This document shows, one piece after another, positions 1 through 8,776 of a stretch of 18,866 bases of DNA. A program made the position numbers and the translations under genes. This stretch comes from Stephanodiscus triporus (lineage: Eukaryota > Bacillariophyta > Thalassiosirophyceae > Thalassiosirales > Thalassiosiraceae): assembly GCA_036939755.1 (NCBI GenBank), contig JALLAZ010000236.1:1-18866 (forward strand). The letters are read 5' to 3'. Positions within the stretch are counted from its first letter, which is position 1, and each line of letters begins with the position of its first letter. The notes under the pieces were generated by a model. It did not search any database. It was not told where the DNA came from and was given only the letters and a program-made list of their open reading frames with translations.

Positions 1-130
1 CGCTAGTTGTTTGTGAGAATTTAGTAATAAGAAAGGGACCCTCTACTCACGTCATTGGTGCAACGAGCTTTGTCCTTGGAAAAGTGGACAGGGCTGTAGC
101 CTCCAGAGAGATCGGCTAACTGGCGTTATC

Positions 131-153
131 TTTGGCCGGCTGAGGCGGCCAAA
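131..153. repeat. 8-bp perfect hairpin
   Basis: TTTGGCCG (131-138) is the exact reverse complement of CGGCCAAA (146-153), with a 7-nt loop. No flanking gene explains it. It may be chance. Confidence 0.5.
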
Positions 154-212
154 ATTGGCAACAAAACTACGATTTTACATAGCTCAAAATAAAAGTGGTA
201 ATCGGACCTTCT

Positions 213-330
213 AATTGGGGGCAAATTCAGGGCCAACTTCCAGTAGTGCCATGACAAATTTTATGATTGCATTGACTAGTTCACACATTAAACTAGTCCT
301 CCAGGGGTCGCGGTGAATTTGCCTTCAATT
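213..330. repeat. imperfect inverted repeat, 17-bp arms
   Basis: The 17-mer at 213-229 (AATTGGGGGCAAATTCA) matches the reverse complement of 314-330 at 15 of 17 positions; only two adjacent bases differ. The arms are 84 bp apart and enclose a smaller perfect palindrome at 274-298. The layout resembles a small foldback or MITE-like element, but no target-site duplication or second copy is visible in the window. Confidence 0.45.
274..298. repeat. 8-bp perfect inverted repeat
   Basis: GACTAGTT (274-281) pairs exactly with AACTAGTC (291-298) across a 9-nt loop. It lies inside the larger inverted repeat 213-330 but off its centre. Confidence 0.5.
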
Positions 331-723
331 TGGGGGTGGTAAATCTATGCCAAACGTACAGTAGCAGCATCCAGTGACTTAATTTTGTAACCCCACACCT
401 AGTCTTATTGGTACTAGTATTGGGTGATGTGCACCTTTGTATTTGTATTCCCTCCATTTTATCAGCTCTCTAATCTACCTCCAACTGTTTCTTGCTCTCG
501 GCCCTTGTTAAAACTGTACAAAATGCATCACCATTACAGCCTAGGCAGCAGAAACAGTGGTGACCAGCAGCAGCACCAGGGGCAACAGAAATAGTGGCAT
601 CCATGGGAAGGAATCGACTGCAGAAATAGCAGTAGCAGCTGAGAAGTGTAGCAGCATAGTAGCAATAGCAGCAGTAAGCAGTACAGGAGAGCTATGGCTT
701 TTTGATGCTGACTTAGTAAGATT

Positions 724-800
724 ACTTTGATCCCACATCAGCAAGATGTGGCTTTTTTGGGGCAGGATGCTTGTGTACATGACTTTGATCCCACATCGGC
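724..800. repeat. 19-bp direct repeat pair with an internal hairpin
   Basis: ACTTTGATCCCACATCAGC at 724-742 recurs at 782-800 with one change (18 of 19 identical). The first copy overlaps a perfect 7-bp hairpin (CCACATC 733-739 with GATGTGG 745-751) followed by a T6 run at 753-758. The function is unknown. Hairpin plus T-run resembles a Pol III or intrinsic-type terminator, but no RNA gene is recognisable upstream. Confidence 0.5.
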
Positions 801-1508
801 GCATTGACCACTTGCTCCTGAGTATATCCATGACAAGATGCAGAGTTAGCAGATATTATTTGTCTGATCACTGTGCATGCATATAGCCTACTTCATGTTT
901 GCTTTATGCCGTAAACGTGAGTGCAAGCAATGCCGAGACCTGATCAGTTAGGGATTGCTTCGTAGGGGGCGGTTATGCGTAGAGGGTAACACCTTTCCTC
1001 CCGTGCGCAGTGGAAAAATATGCGTCGACATTTTGATCGAGGGCAGTGGGGCGGTTTGCGGTGCACTTATTAAGTTCATGTAATGCATCGTTATTCTAAA
1101 TAATGAGTGCCACGCAACCGCCGAAAAACTCTTTCCGGTCAAATGCAAGCGCCCGTCGGATCGGAACGTACTAGTATATTCGAACCCACCTCCGCGACGC
1201 CCGAACCCGGCCGACGCCGAGTTAAATACGGGTCGCCTCATTTTTTTTTTCTCCGGGTCGGAAAGAGCAAAGAGCGAGAAGTGGGCATTCCATCGCACGA
1301 TGCGCGGATGATATCGAGCGAAACTCGCGAACATGATCGGGGATCTTCTAACGTCCGCGAGAGGAGGAGGAGCGCCGCGATATTCGAACCCGGCCAATGA
1401 CATGATACACAATGCGAACGTATATATACATATATATTCTCTTTTTTTTCTCTTCTTCTTCCCGAAATAATATATTCCGATCCCACACGGCCCTCGCTTC
1501 CCGAATGA

Positions 1509-2455
1509 TCAAGGCCCGAGGTCGAGTATGTCCATCACGGCCCTGAGGCCGTCCCTCGACGCAGCGACGTTATTCCTCGACCGCTCGATGAAGAGCCTGA
1601 CGCGATCCTTCCCCCCGCCGGGATTGGCCTCCCCCCAGCTCGATACGAACGCCATGGAATTCGCCTCCTCGGCATTGCGCGAATATAGGTCGATCGCGTC
1701 GTAGTATTCCGTTTCCCTGTCGGCGGGAACGTACGATTTGAGCCTCATCATGGCGGACTCGGCCTTGAATAGCGGATCGGACGTCGACTTGTATCCCAGG
1801 TATTCCATCACCTTCGTGGGATTGCGCTCGCACTTGTCGCCGAACGTTGTCTGGGTATATTCGAGAACGAGAAATATACGGCGGCACGTTCACATTTTTC
1901 CGCATGAGCAAAAATGATGATGATGGTGTGCGCTACATCGCAAAAAGAAAGACGACGGGAACGACGGATACGAGTTCAACGTAGCATGTATCAATTTTTC
2001 ATCACGCGCACACCCCCCAACCCCCCGAAAAAACCCACCTCCTGTCCGATTTTGCACACCGTCGTCTCGGCGTCCCAATTGTCCAATAGATACTGCAGCC
2101 TCTCGTATCCCCTGACTATGTTCTCCTTGTCCCTCGCGTCCTGCGGCGAGGACGACGACGACGATGTCGTCGTCGTCGATGCAGCATTCGCGGGGGAGGA
2201 AGGCGTCGACGATCCGACGACGGTCGCCGCGACGACGAGGGACGACGACGAGAACGAGGATAATACGCCCAGGACGTCCCGCCGCGCGCAGTCGTCGGGG
2301 CCGACCCCGTCGCGTCGTCGTCGTAGTACGGCCGCCGCCGCCGCCGCTGCCGAGGGGGCGGGAGGGGGGGGGGTCCACGCCGAGGAGGGCCCCGCGATCG
2401 TCGCGAAGAACATGGGCAGGAGGAAGAGGGCGAGGCGTCCCCCGGTGGTTGTCAT
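1509..2455 (-). CDS. thylakoid-lumen protein, Psb31/PsbQ-like candidate (2 exons)
   Basis: Two exons, 2455-2039 and 1850-1509, join in phase 0 to give 252 residues. Start: the ATG at 2455; a GTG three codons upstream (2464) is unlikely in a nuclear gene. The N-terminus is a three-part targeting signal: hydrophobic signal peptide (residues about 6-26) ending SSA-W, matching the diatom plastid cleavage context; an Ala/Arg-rich transit region; then a twin arginine (58-59), a hydrophobic stretch and ANA at 89-91, typical of Tat-dependent lumen import. The predicted mature domain is about 160 residues. It contains LLDNW, two cysteines (134 and 146) close enough for a disulfide, YLGYKSTSDPLF and SSWGEANPGGGKDRV. 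From memory this resembles the small lumenal Psb31-type photosystem II protein family of diatoms, a four-helix PsbQ-like fold; I am unsure of that family name. Lumen location is much safer than exact function. Its promoter faces the PPR-SMR gene. Confidence 0.8.
1851..2038 (-). other. intron of the lumen-protein gene (188 bp)
   Basis: On the minus strand the donor is GAG|GTGGGT (intron starts at 2038) and the acceptor is ACCCAG|ACAACG (exon resumes at 1850). Removing it keeps phase 0 and joins CKIGQE to TTFGDKCER. The intron frame itself reads into a Gly/Phe-rich run that looks non-coding. Confidence 0.75.
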
Positions 2456-2770
2456 CCTCGTCACTCGTCAATAATACACTCTAGAGAGAGTAAGCCGACG
2501 TCCCAATAATTATCGTCGGCGTATACTAATATTTCGGAGATAGCCGATTTCCCAACTAATTCATTCGGTGACGTACAGACCTCGCCATCATCGCCCATCA
2601 TCACCACCCGAAAAACCTCCGAAGACCCGGAAAAAAAAAAAGAACAATCCTTATAAAAAGTAAAGAGGAAAAGAAGAAAAGGAGGAGGACGAGAGGGGAT
2701 CGATGCCTTCCCACAATATCATATTATATCCGGAGTCGTCGTCGCCGTCGCAAGGTCGTTAAATAATAAT
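2456..2770. promoter_or_regulatory. divergent intergenic region (shared promoter candidate)
   Basis: This 315-bp spacer separates the start codons of two divergent genes (lumen protein leftwards, PPR-SMR rightwards). It is AT-richer than both flanks, contains TATACTAATAT near 2521-2531 and an A-run at about 2631-2641. No specific binding site can be named. If the downstream start at 2909 is used for the PPR gene, the spacer is longer. Confidence 0.5.
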
Positions 2771-5700
2771 ATGACCTCCCTTCGCGGGGCGGATGGCCGC
2801 CGCCCGCCGCGGACGATGCCACCACGAGCGCCTCGACGACAACGACATCGACATCGACATCGACATCGACCACGCGACGACGACGACCACGTCCCGTCCA
2901 CGGCCGTCATGCTCCTGCTCCTGCTCCTGCTCGTCGTCGTCGCGTCGCCGTCGTCGTCGTCCGCGGCGCTGACGACGACGACGATCGCGACGACGGGGGG
3001 GGGTGGACGACGCCGCTTCGGGGCGGTCCGTAGTCGTCTCTCGGGGGGATGCGTCGGCGTCGGCGTCGGCGTCGGCGGCGACCGCGCGACGACTACGACT
3101 ACGACGGGGCACCCCCCGTCCTCCTACGCGTCGTCGTCGGCCCGACGTCCGGCGTGCGCTTCATCGTCGGCGGGGACGGACGGAGCGACGAGGCGGCGGC
3201 GTCATCCTCGCGGCGTGAACAACGAAAAGGAGAAGGAAAACGAAAACGAAAACGAAAACGACGAAAAAGACGGGACGGAGGAGGAGGCGGGACGATCGTC
3301 GTCCCTCCTCCTCCTCCCGTACACGCTCCGACCCGACGACTCCCTCCTGCGCAAGTTGGACTCGTTCGCGCGCAACGTCGGATCTCGTAGGAGACGTCGG
3401 CGCGTACGAGGACATCGACGACGACGACGACGACGTCGACGCGAGGACGACGACGACGACGTCGACGACGACGGGGGGGGTGACGTCGACGATGACGACT
3501 ACGACGACTACGACGACGACGACGATGCCCTCGTCGACGCTTGCAATTCGCTCGTCCACTTCCTCCGCGACGAGGCGAGGATGCTCTCGTCGTCGTCGTC
3601 GTGGTCGACGTCCTCCCGGGAAGACGAAGTCGAGGTCGTCGTCGACGACCGCTACCACCACCACCACGACGACGACCACGACGACGACGGCGGCGCGACG
3701 TCCCACCCGACGAGGGGGAGGACGGCGGACGACGACGACGACGACCACAACGACCGCGGCGGCGCGACGTCCCGCCCGACGAGGACGGGGGGCGGGGGCA
3801 GGAGGACGGCGGACGACGCCCTCGAATCGGCGCTCGTCGTCTCCGTGCGCGCGGCGTCGGAACTCGGGGACTTCGTGCTGCTGCCGAGGCTTACGAACGC
3901 GGCGACGGAGTACGCGATCGCGATCGACGATCGACGCCTCATCGCGCGGCGGCGGCGCGCGGCGATGGCGTCGTCGGAGGGGGAGGCAGATCGCGACGTA
4001 GTCGACGACGACGACGTCGATGACGTCGGCGTCGGCGGCGCTACGGTGCCTCGCGTGCGCCTGTCGCCGCGCGTGTTCGGCGAGGCGTTCCGCGGCATGT
4101 CCTCGACGAAGGCGTCCACGTCCAAGCTGAAGTCCATGTGGTCGCATTACGCGAACGTCGTCGCGCGGAGGCCGGGCATACTCTCCTCCCCCCCGTCGTC
4201 GTACGAGCTCAACGCGATGATCGCGGCCCTCGGGGATCGGGGGAAGGCGTCCGCGGCCCTGGGGGTATACCGAGGCTCGATCGCGATCGCGGCGGCTGCT
4301 GCGGCGGCGGCGGAAGGAAAAAACGACGACGACGATGACGACGACGACGCGGACGGATCGGTGGTCGAGGGGACGGCCGTGCTCGGAGACGCTTACACGG
4401 CGAGCGCGCTGTTCGGGATTCTGGCCGGATCGATATCGTCGTCGTCGTCGTCGTTGTCGTCGTACGGCGGTCGCACGAAGGGAGATTCGGCCCACGGCGC
4501 GGCCGCGGGAGCAAGCGCGTCCTCGTATGACGACGATGGGGGGGGGAGGTACGTTTCCCCATGCTGGCAGTGGAATGAGGCCATGGCGTTGTTGGATACG
4601 TTCGGCCCTACTCAATTGAACAATCACGCGTACGCGGCGCTGCTCAAGGTGAACGAACGCGCCGTGGAGAAGTACAACGCGGACGCGACGACGACGCGGC
4701 ATAACGGCGTTCGTTGCGCCATGGCGGTATTGGAACGGATGAAGGTAATTGCAGCTCGTTTGGTTCCTTCTTTTCTGAATGCATTCGTGCTCTTATACTC
4801 TCACGGCTCCCCTCGTGGAAACTTATCTGCGTGTATCAGGCCGATATGATCTCGCCCGACGTCATCACGTGCTCCGTGTTGATGAGTACATTCGACAAGG
4901 GACGGAATTGGAAGGCCGCCGTCACGCTCCTGGGTGCCATGCAGCAGTCGCAGGCGTCCCACAACGTCGTGACGACCGCAACGACCACCGATATCTACGA
5001 CGGCGACCGTGGAAAATGGACTCTGCCGTACCCGAATACGTACACATATTCCATGGCGATATCGATCTGCGCGCGCTGCAATCAGGGTAAAATGGCGCTG
5101 TCCTTGCTAAAAAAAATGGAAGAAATATCGTCTAATAATGACGAGAGGGCTGCTTGCGATGCCGCCGCGATCGTGCAGCCGAATACCTGGGTGTACAATG
5201 CCGCCATACTGGCATGCGTGAAAGGATCTTCGGCCGTCGACGATGCCAACGATCTCACAGCCGCCTCCGCAACGATGCGCATCGGCGAGTCCAGCGGGCG
5301 TCTCGCCACAGCATTCGGCATTCTGGGCAAGATGGAAAAAAGCGATGATCGTTACGGCAACGACTACGGAAAGAAGGATGGAGCGGCGGGGGCGGCGAAC
5401 GATGCCGCTTGTCGGCCCGATGTCGTCACGTACAATACCGTACTCTCCATACTCGACGAACCCACGTTCGCGGCGCTGAAGGAGCGGTCTTCGTCGCGTT
5501 TGCTTGAAGATAATACAGAAGGAGGAGGGGGCATTCTTGATTTTCGTCTTTTGAAGTATGATCAAGTATCGGATGTCGTAGTCGACATTTTAGACACGAT
5601 GGGAGCACGGGGAATCGCGCGAGATGCAATTACATATTACAACGCGATTATGGCTTGTCGGTCATCGCGCCACTCTGCCTCCATGGAGGCGGTGGCGATC

Positions 5701-7929
5701 TTTCGAAAGTCATTTTCTGACCCTACTTTTACGCAAAATGGCAGCAGCGAGTCGTTAGGGCCGAAGACGCGACAATTGAACGGAAGAGCTGCGTCCGGCG
5801 TGATATTCATTGCCAACGCTGCACTTTCCGTCTCGTCGAAATTCGGGGATGTTCTTGCCGTCTCGGAAGTGCTCTCGTTGCTTTCCGGAGCGAATGTCAA
5901 GCTAAATGTGCAGTCGATCGTCCACATCATCCAGACTCTTGGTAAGGTCGCCGATTGCGAGGCCATATTAGCAATATTAATATGTCTACGAGGCCAGAGT
6001 TTCGCCAATGATATTCTGAAGGAACGATACTCCATTGACATCCTCGCGAATATGTCCGATGAATCAATACCGATGGTCGAAGATGAAATATATTCAGCCG
6101 CCATCACCTCCTGCCTAAAACACGACGCTCTGGGCGCGGCGGATCAGATTTTGCTGTCCATGAAGAAACACGGACTAACTCTAAACCAGAGGTCGCTGAA
6201 GGAGGTCATATCGCAATACTGCCGAATGGCGATGAGCTCGTCAAAGGAGGAGTTCAAGGTTGCCCGGATGGCGAAGCGTCAGGGCACCGACGACTCCCGA
6301 TACGGCATCATTGAGCCCATGTACATCACGTCGCTGGCCCGTGCGAAGGCGGCGCTCTCTATGTTGAAGGCGGTGGAGGGTCCCCCGCCCTGCCTGCTGT
6401 CCTCGGTCGCCAAGGCGTGTTGTGCCGCGGGGTTGTGGCAAGACGCGCGCTCGATACTCCGTCGCATGCACCGCGCCGCAATTCGAGAACTGCGTCTGGC
6501 TCCAGGCGGCAACAGTGACGATTCATCCTCCTTCTTCTCCCCCTCCTCTGTCGTTCACGTCAATGGGGGGGAATTTCTTGACGAACTGCCGAGGTTACAT
6601 CGATCTTTATTGAAATTTTGCGCGAAGGGGGGGAACATCACCCCCGCTCTGAACTTCGCAGACGACATACAATTTCTTGCGTCGCAGATGCGTCAGCACG
6701 GCAGGGCATTACGGGGGGGGGCGGCGAAGGGTGAAGTGGGGGGACGACGGCCCGAATGGATCGCCGTCTCCTCTCGCCTCCTGATGGACACGCCCACCCC
6801 TGACGACATCCCCGAGGCCGACTTCAGCGACGCCGGCGCGCTGTCCGCGATACTTGATCGTCCGATAGGTCTCACAGGGCAAGACTGGAAGTTGATCTTG
6901 ATCGCCGCGTCGCGGGGTGGGCACTGGAAGGTCTGCGTCGGCACGCTCCCGTTCATTCGACCGTACGTCAAAGAAACCCATCCGATGTACGCTCGTGAGT
7001 CGCTCCCCTTGTCTTCTCGTGGGGGAACCTCCAGGCCGACGTTGGAAAGGTTGAACAGGAAACACGATCGCATCGCGAGGGCCCTCACAGCTGCCGTTCT
7101 ATGCTTCGAGGCAAGGAGTCAGTACGCATGGGCTCTAAGGGCCATCGACGATTGGATTGAATGGAGCGGGCGAAGGCCTCGAAAGGAGGCGGTTGCATCC
7201 GCATGTCGCATCTTGGCGATGCGCCATCGCGGCCAAGAGGTGCTGACTCTGGTGACCAAGGTCCTGGATATCCCTCCTCTTGATTATTCGGCGAACAATC
7301 ACCTCGATGACGATTCGAATGTGTCGGAGTACACCTATGAAAAAGCTATTTATACCGAGTCCATAAATGCTCTCCACAAGAATGGTCTGTATGTAGAAGC
7401 AGACCAGTTGTATGCAGAGGGAGTAGCAAACGGGCATTTGCCTTGGGCGGTCATTAACGACATGGACCATAAACAGTTGAGGCTCGATCTGCACGGGATG
7501 AGTGCGGCAGTCGCGCACGCGGCAGTTCGCGTTTCCCTGCAGAAAGAGGCGATTGTCTTGCACTCGTCATCGGATGGGAGGACTACGAGAAGAGCGAGGG
7601 ATGTCCTGATAATCACGGGGCGTGGGCGCAGATCCGGCGAGAGATTCCGTCCCGTGTTACGCCCTGAGGTGCAGCGGATGCTCACGGAGGAGTTCTATCC
7701 CCCGCTAGGGACGTTGTCTATCCCAGGCAATTTGGGAGCGCTGCTGGTCCCTAGCGATGATATCGAGGGGTGGCTCGGTCACCAGCGAAAACAGAAAGGA
7801 GCGCGCCTCCTGTTCGTGGCCGACGTGCTGCGCGACATCACGAGCGGGAATCGACTCGAAAGGGCGCTGCTTCGTAAATTCAAGTCTGAAGATGTTGGTC
7901 CGGCGATACATGCTGATACCCAAACATAG
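2771..7929 (+). CDS. PPR-SMR protein (pentatricopeptide repeats plus C-terminal Smr domain, 2 exons)
   Basis: Exons 2771-4744 and 4840-7929 join in phase 0 into about 1,687 residues. Helical PPR-like units start near residue 430 and become clear from 660 on: SPDVITCSVLM (about 662), YPNTYTYSMAI (about 722), QPNTWVYNAAI (about 771), RPDVVTYNTVL (about 850), ARDAITYYNAIM (about 918), and further weaker helices to about 1100. The C-terminus is an Smr domain with LDLHG at 1540-1544 and TGRG at 1584-1587, both hallmark motifs; the protein ends about 100 residues after TGRG. PPR proteins bind organellar RNA sequence-specifically, and Smr domains are nuclease-like or nucleic-acid-binding; plant PPR-SMR proteins (GUN1, SOT1) act in plastids. 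The start is uncertain: Met47 (base 2909) opens a strong hydrophobic signal peptide (MLLLLLLLVVVASPSSSSA) that fits plastid or secretory entry better than Met1. Residues about 200-400 are an Asp-rich tract encoded by GAC repeats and may be disordered. I could not see an FxF plastid motif clearly. Confidence 0.85.
3415..3535 (+). repeat. GAC/CGA trinucleotide-repeat tract (in-frame poly-Asp)
   Basis: Near-continuous GAC units with interspersed GTC, TAC and GGG encode a long Asp-rich run in the PPR-SMR protein. Smaller tracts of the same unit recur at about 3658-3690, 3728-3750, 4324-4350 and, as TCG, at 4438-4455. Because the unit is a triplet, expansion does not break the frame but opens false ORFs on the other frames and strand. 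Confidence 0.8.
4745..4839 (+). other. intron of the PPR-SMR gene (95 bp)
   Basis: Donor ATGAAG|GTAATT, acceptor GTATCAG|GCCGAT. Splicing in phase 0 joins AMAVLERMK to ADMISPDVITC, which restores a normal PPR helix pair across the junction. Without splicing the first frame ends at 4849. Confidence 0.85.
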
Positions 7930-8703
7930 GATATTGCTAACGAACACGCAATGTTGTCCAATTGTTTTGGTGACCACGATTTCGAAAATCAATGAAAAAT
8001 AGCGGAATCGTGAAACTCATAAGACAGCATCTTAATGCAGATTCTTGAACAGTCTGATCCCCACTTATCTAGTTTGGGGGGTCTTTCCTTACCCCTCAAC
8101 ATGGCATCACAAAGTGTCTCCGACTCCTCTCTAACACAACCTCCAACATCCCTTATCCTACGCCAGTGGAAAGAACAAAGTCATGAATGAGAATGTTGAC
8201 ATCTTCGCACAGGCACTGTACGATATAAAGAAAAATTTGTGCAACGGTTGTCACCTAAAATATCTCTATCCCAAACTTGTGTAAGTTGCAGCCACAATGC
8301 TGATCGTTTACACCAACGTCGATGCCACTGCAATTCAGGGCCTGCGATTTTTTCTCATGTGATAAGGCGGCAAGACGTGATCAACGTTATTTGGGGCTCT
8401 TTCGTTGGGGGCACGGTCCATCTTAAGATAAACTTGAACAGTGATCCCAGCAAAACGTCCTCTTTGCTTGGAACCGCAAGAGTCATCGATTTCATATATT
8501 AAATGAAGGTTTGAACTGTGATGAGGGCTAACAGTGGCGAGAACGGACTCATTCGTTCTCGACTTAAATTACAACAAGAAGTCAAAGAGAATTGGTAGAA
8601 TTCTAGATAAAAGCTTTTAATAGCTTAGAGTAATCTGGATCTTTCGCCAGGCTAAGCCATAAACGCAGCAATATGCACGTAGTCGATTGTCCTTCTCTCT
8701 CTT

Positions 8704-8749
<46 letters not shown>

Positions 8750-8776
8750 ACTCTCTCACTCTCTCTCTCTCTCCTC
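7930..8776. other. convergent intergenic region
   Basis: The region lies between the 3' end of the PPR-SMR gene and the 3' end of the minus-strand GYF gene. It is AT-richer than the flanking exons. One 87-codon open frame (8239-8502, +) has no recognisable motif and is probably chance. The stretch 8692-8774 is a CT microsatellite, listed separately. I see no RNA gene. Confidence 0.6.
8692..8774. repeat. (CT)n / (GA)n microsatellite
   Basis: About 80 bp of nearly pure CT dinucleotide, interrupted by a few TTT and CA units. It ends two bases from the stop codon (8777-8779) of the minus-strand GYF gene, so on the transcript it is a GA-rich run at the very start of the 3' UTR. Confidence 0.9.

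Larger units (their letters stand above)
1..1508. other. intergenic region, no supported gene
   Basis: No reading frame here shows a recognisable domain, a targeting peptide or splice-joined continuity. The open frames present are short and built from CAG/GCA-type triplets (about 541-680) or lie opposite low-complexity DNA. What can be seen is a set of small repeats (listed separately), a T9 run near 1241-1250, and an AT-rich stretch with alternating TA (about 1420-1437) plus a pyrimidine tract (1438-1460) just beyond the stop codon of the minus-strand gene at 1509. That last part may be its 3' UTR or polyadenylation zone. Confidence 0.6.

Noticed and set aside
541..831. 96-codon minus-strand open frame
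   Set aside because: It is built largely from GCA/CAG-type repeats, has no domain or splice context, and is best explained as chance.
1170..1395. T-loop-like TTCGAACCC sequences suggesting tRNA genes
   Set aside because: ATATTCGAACCC occurs twice, but on neither strand do flanking bases pair into a T stem, and no acceptor or anticodon arm can be built.
3161..4702. 513-codon minus-strand open frame opposite PPR exon 1
   Set aside because: Its poly-Val and poly-Arg runs are the antisense reading of GAC repeats. The plus-strand frame splices into a clear PPR-SMR protein.
8239..8502. 87-codon plus-strand open frame between PPR-SMR and GYF genes
   Set aside because: No motif, no coding bias seen and AT-rich context; insufficient support for a gene.
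8692..8774. Repeat tract as a CRISPR-like array
   Set aside because: It is a simple dinucleotide microsatellite without spacers, in a eukaryotic context.
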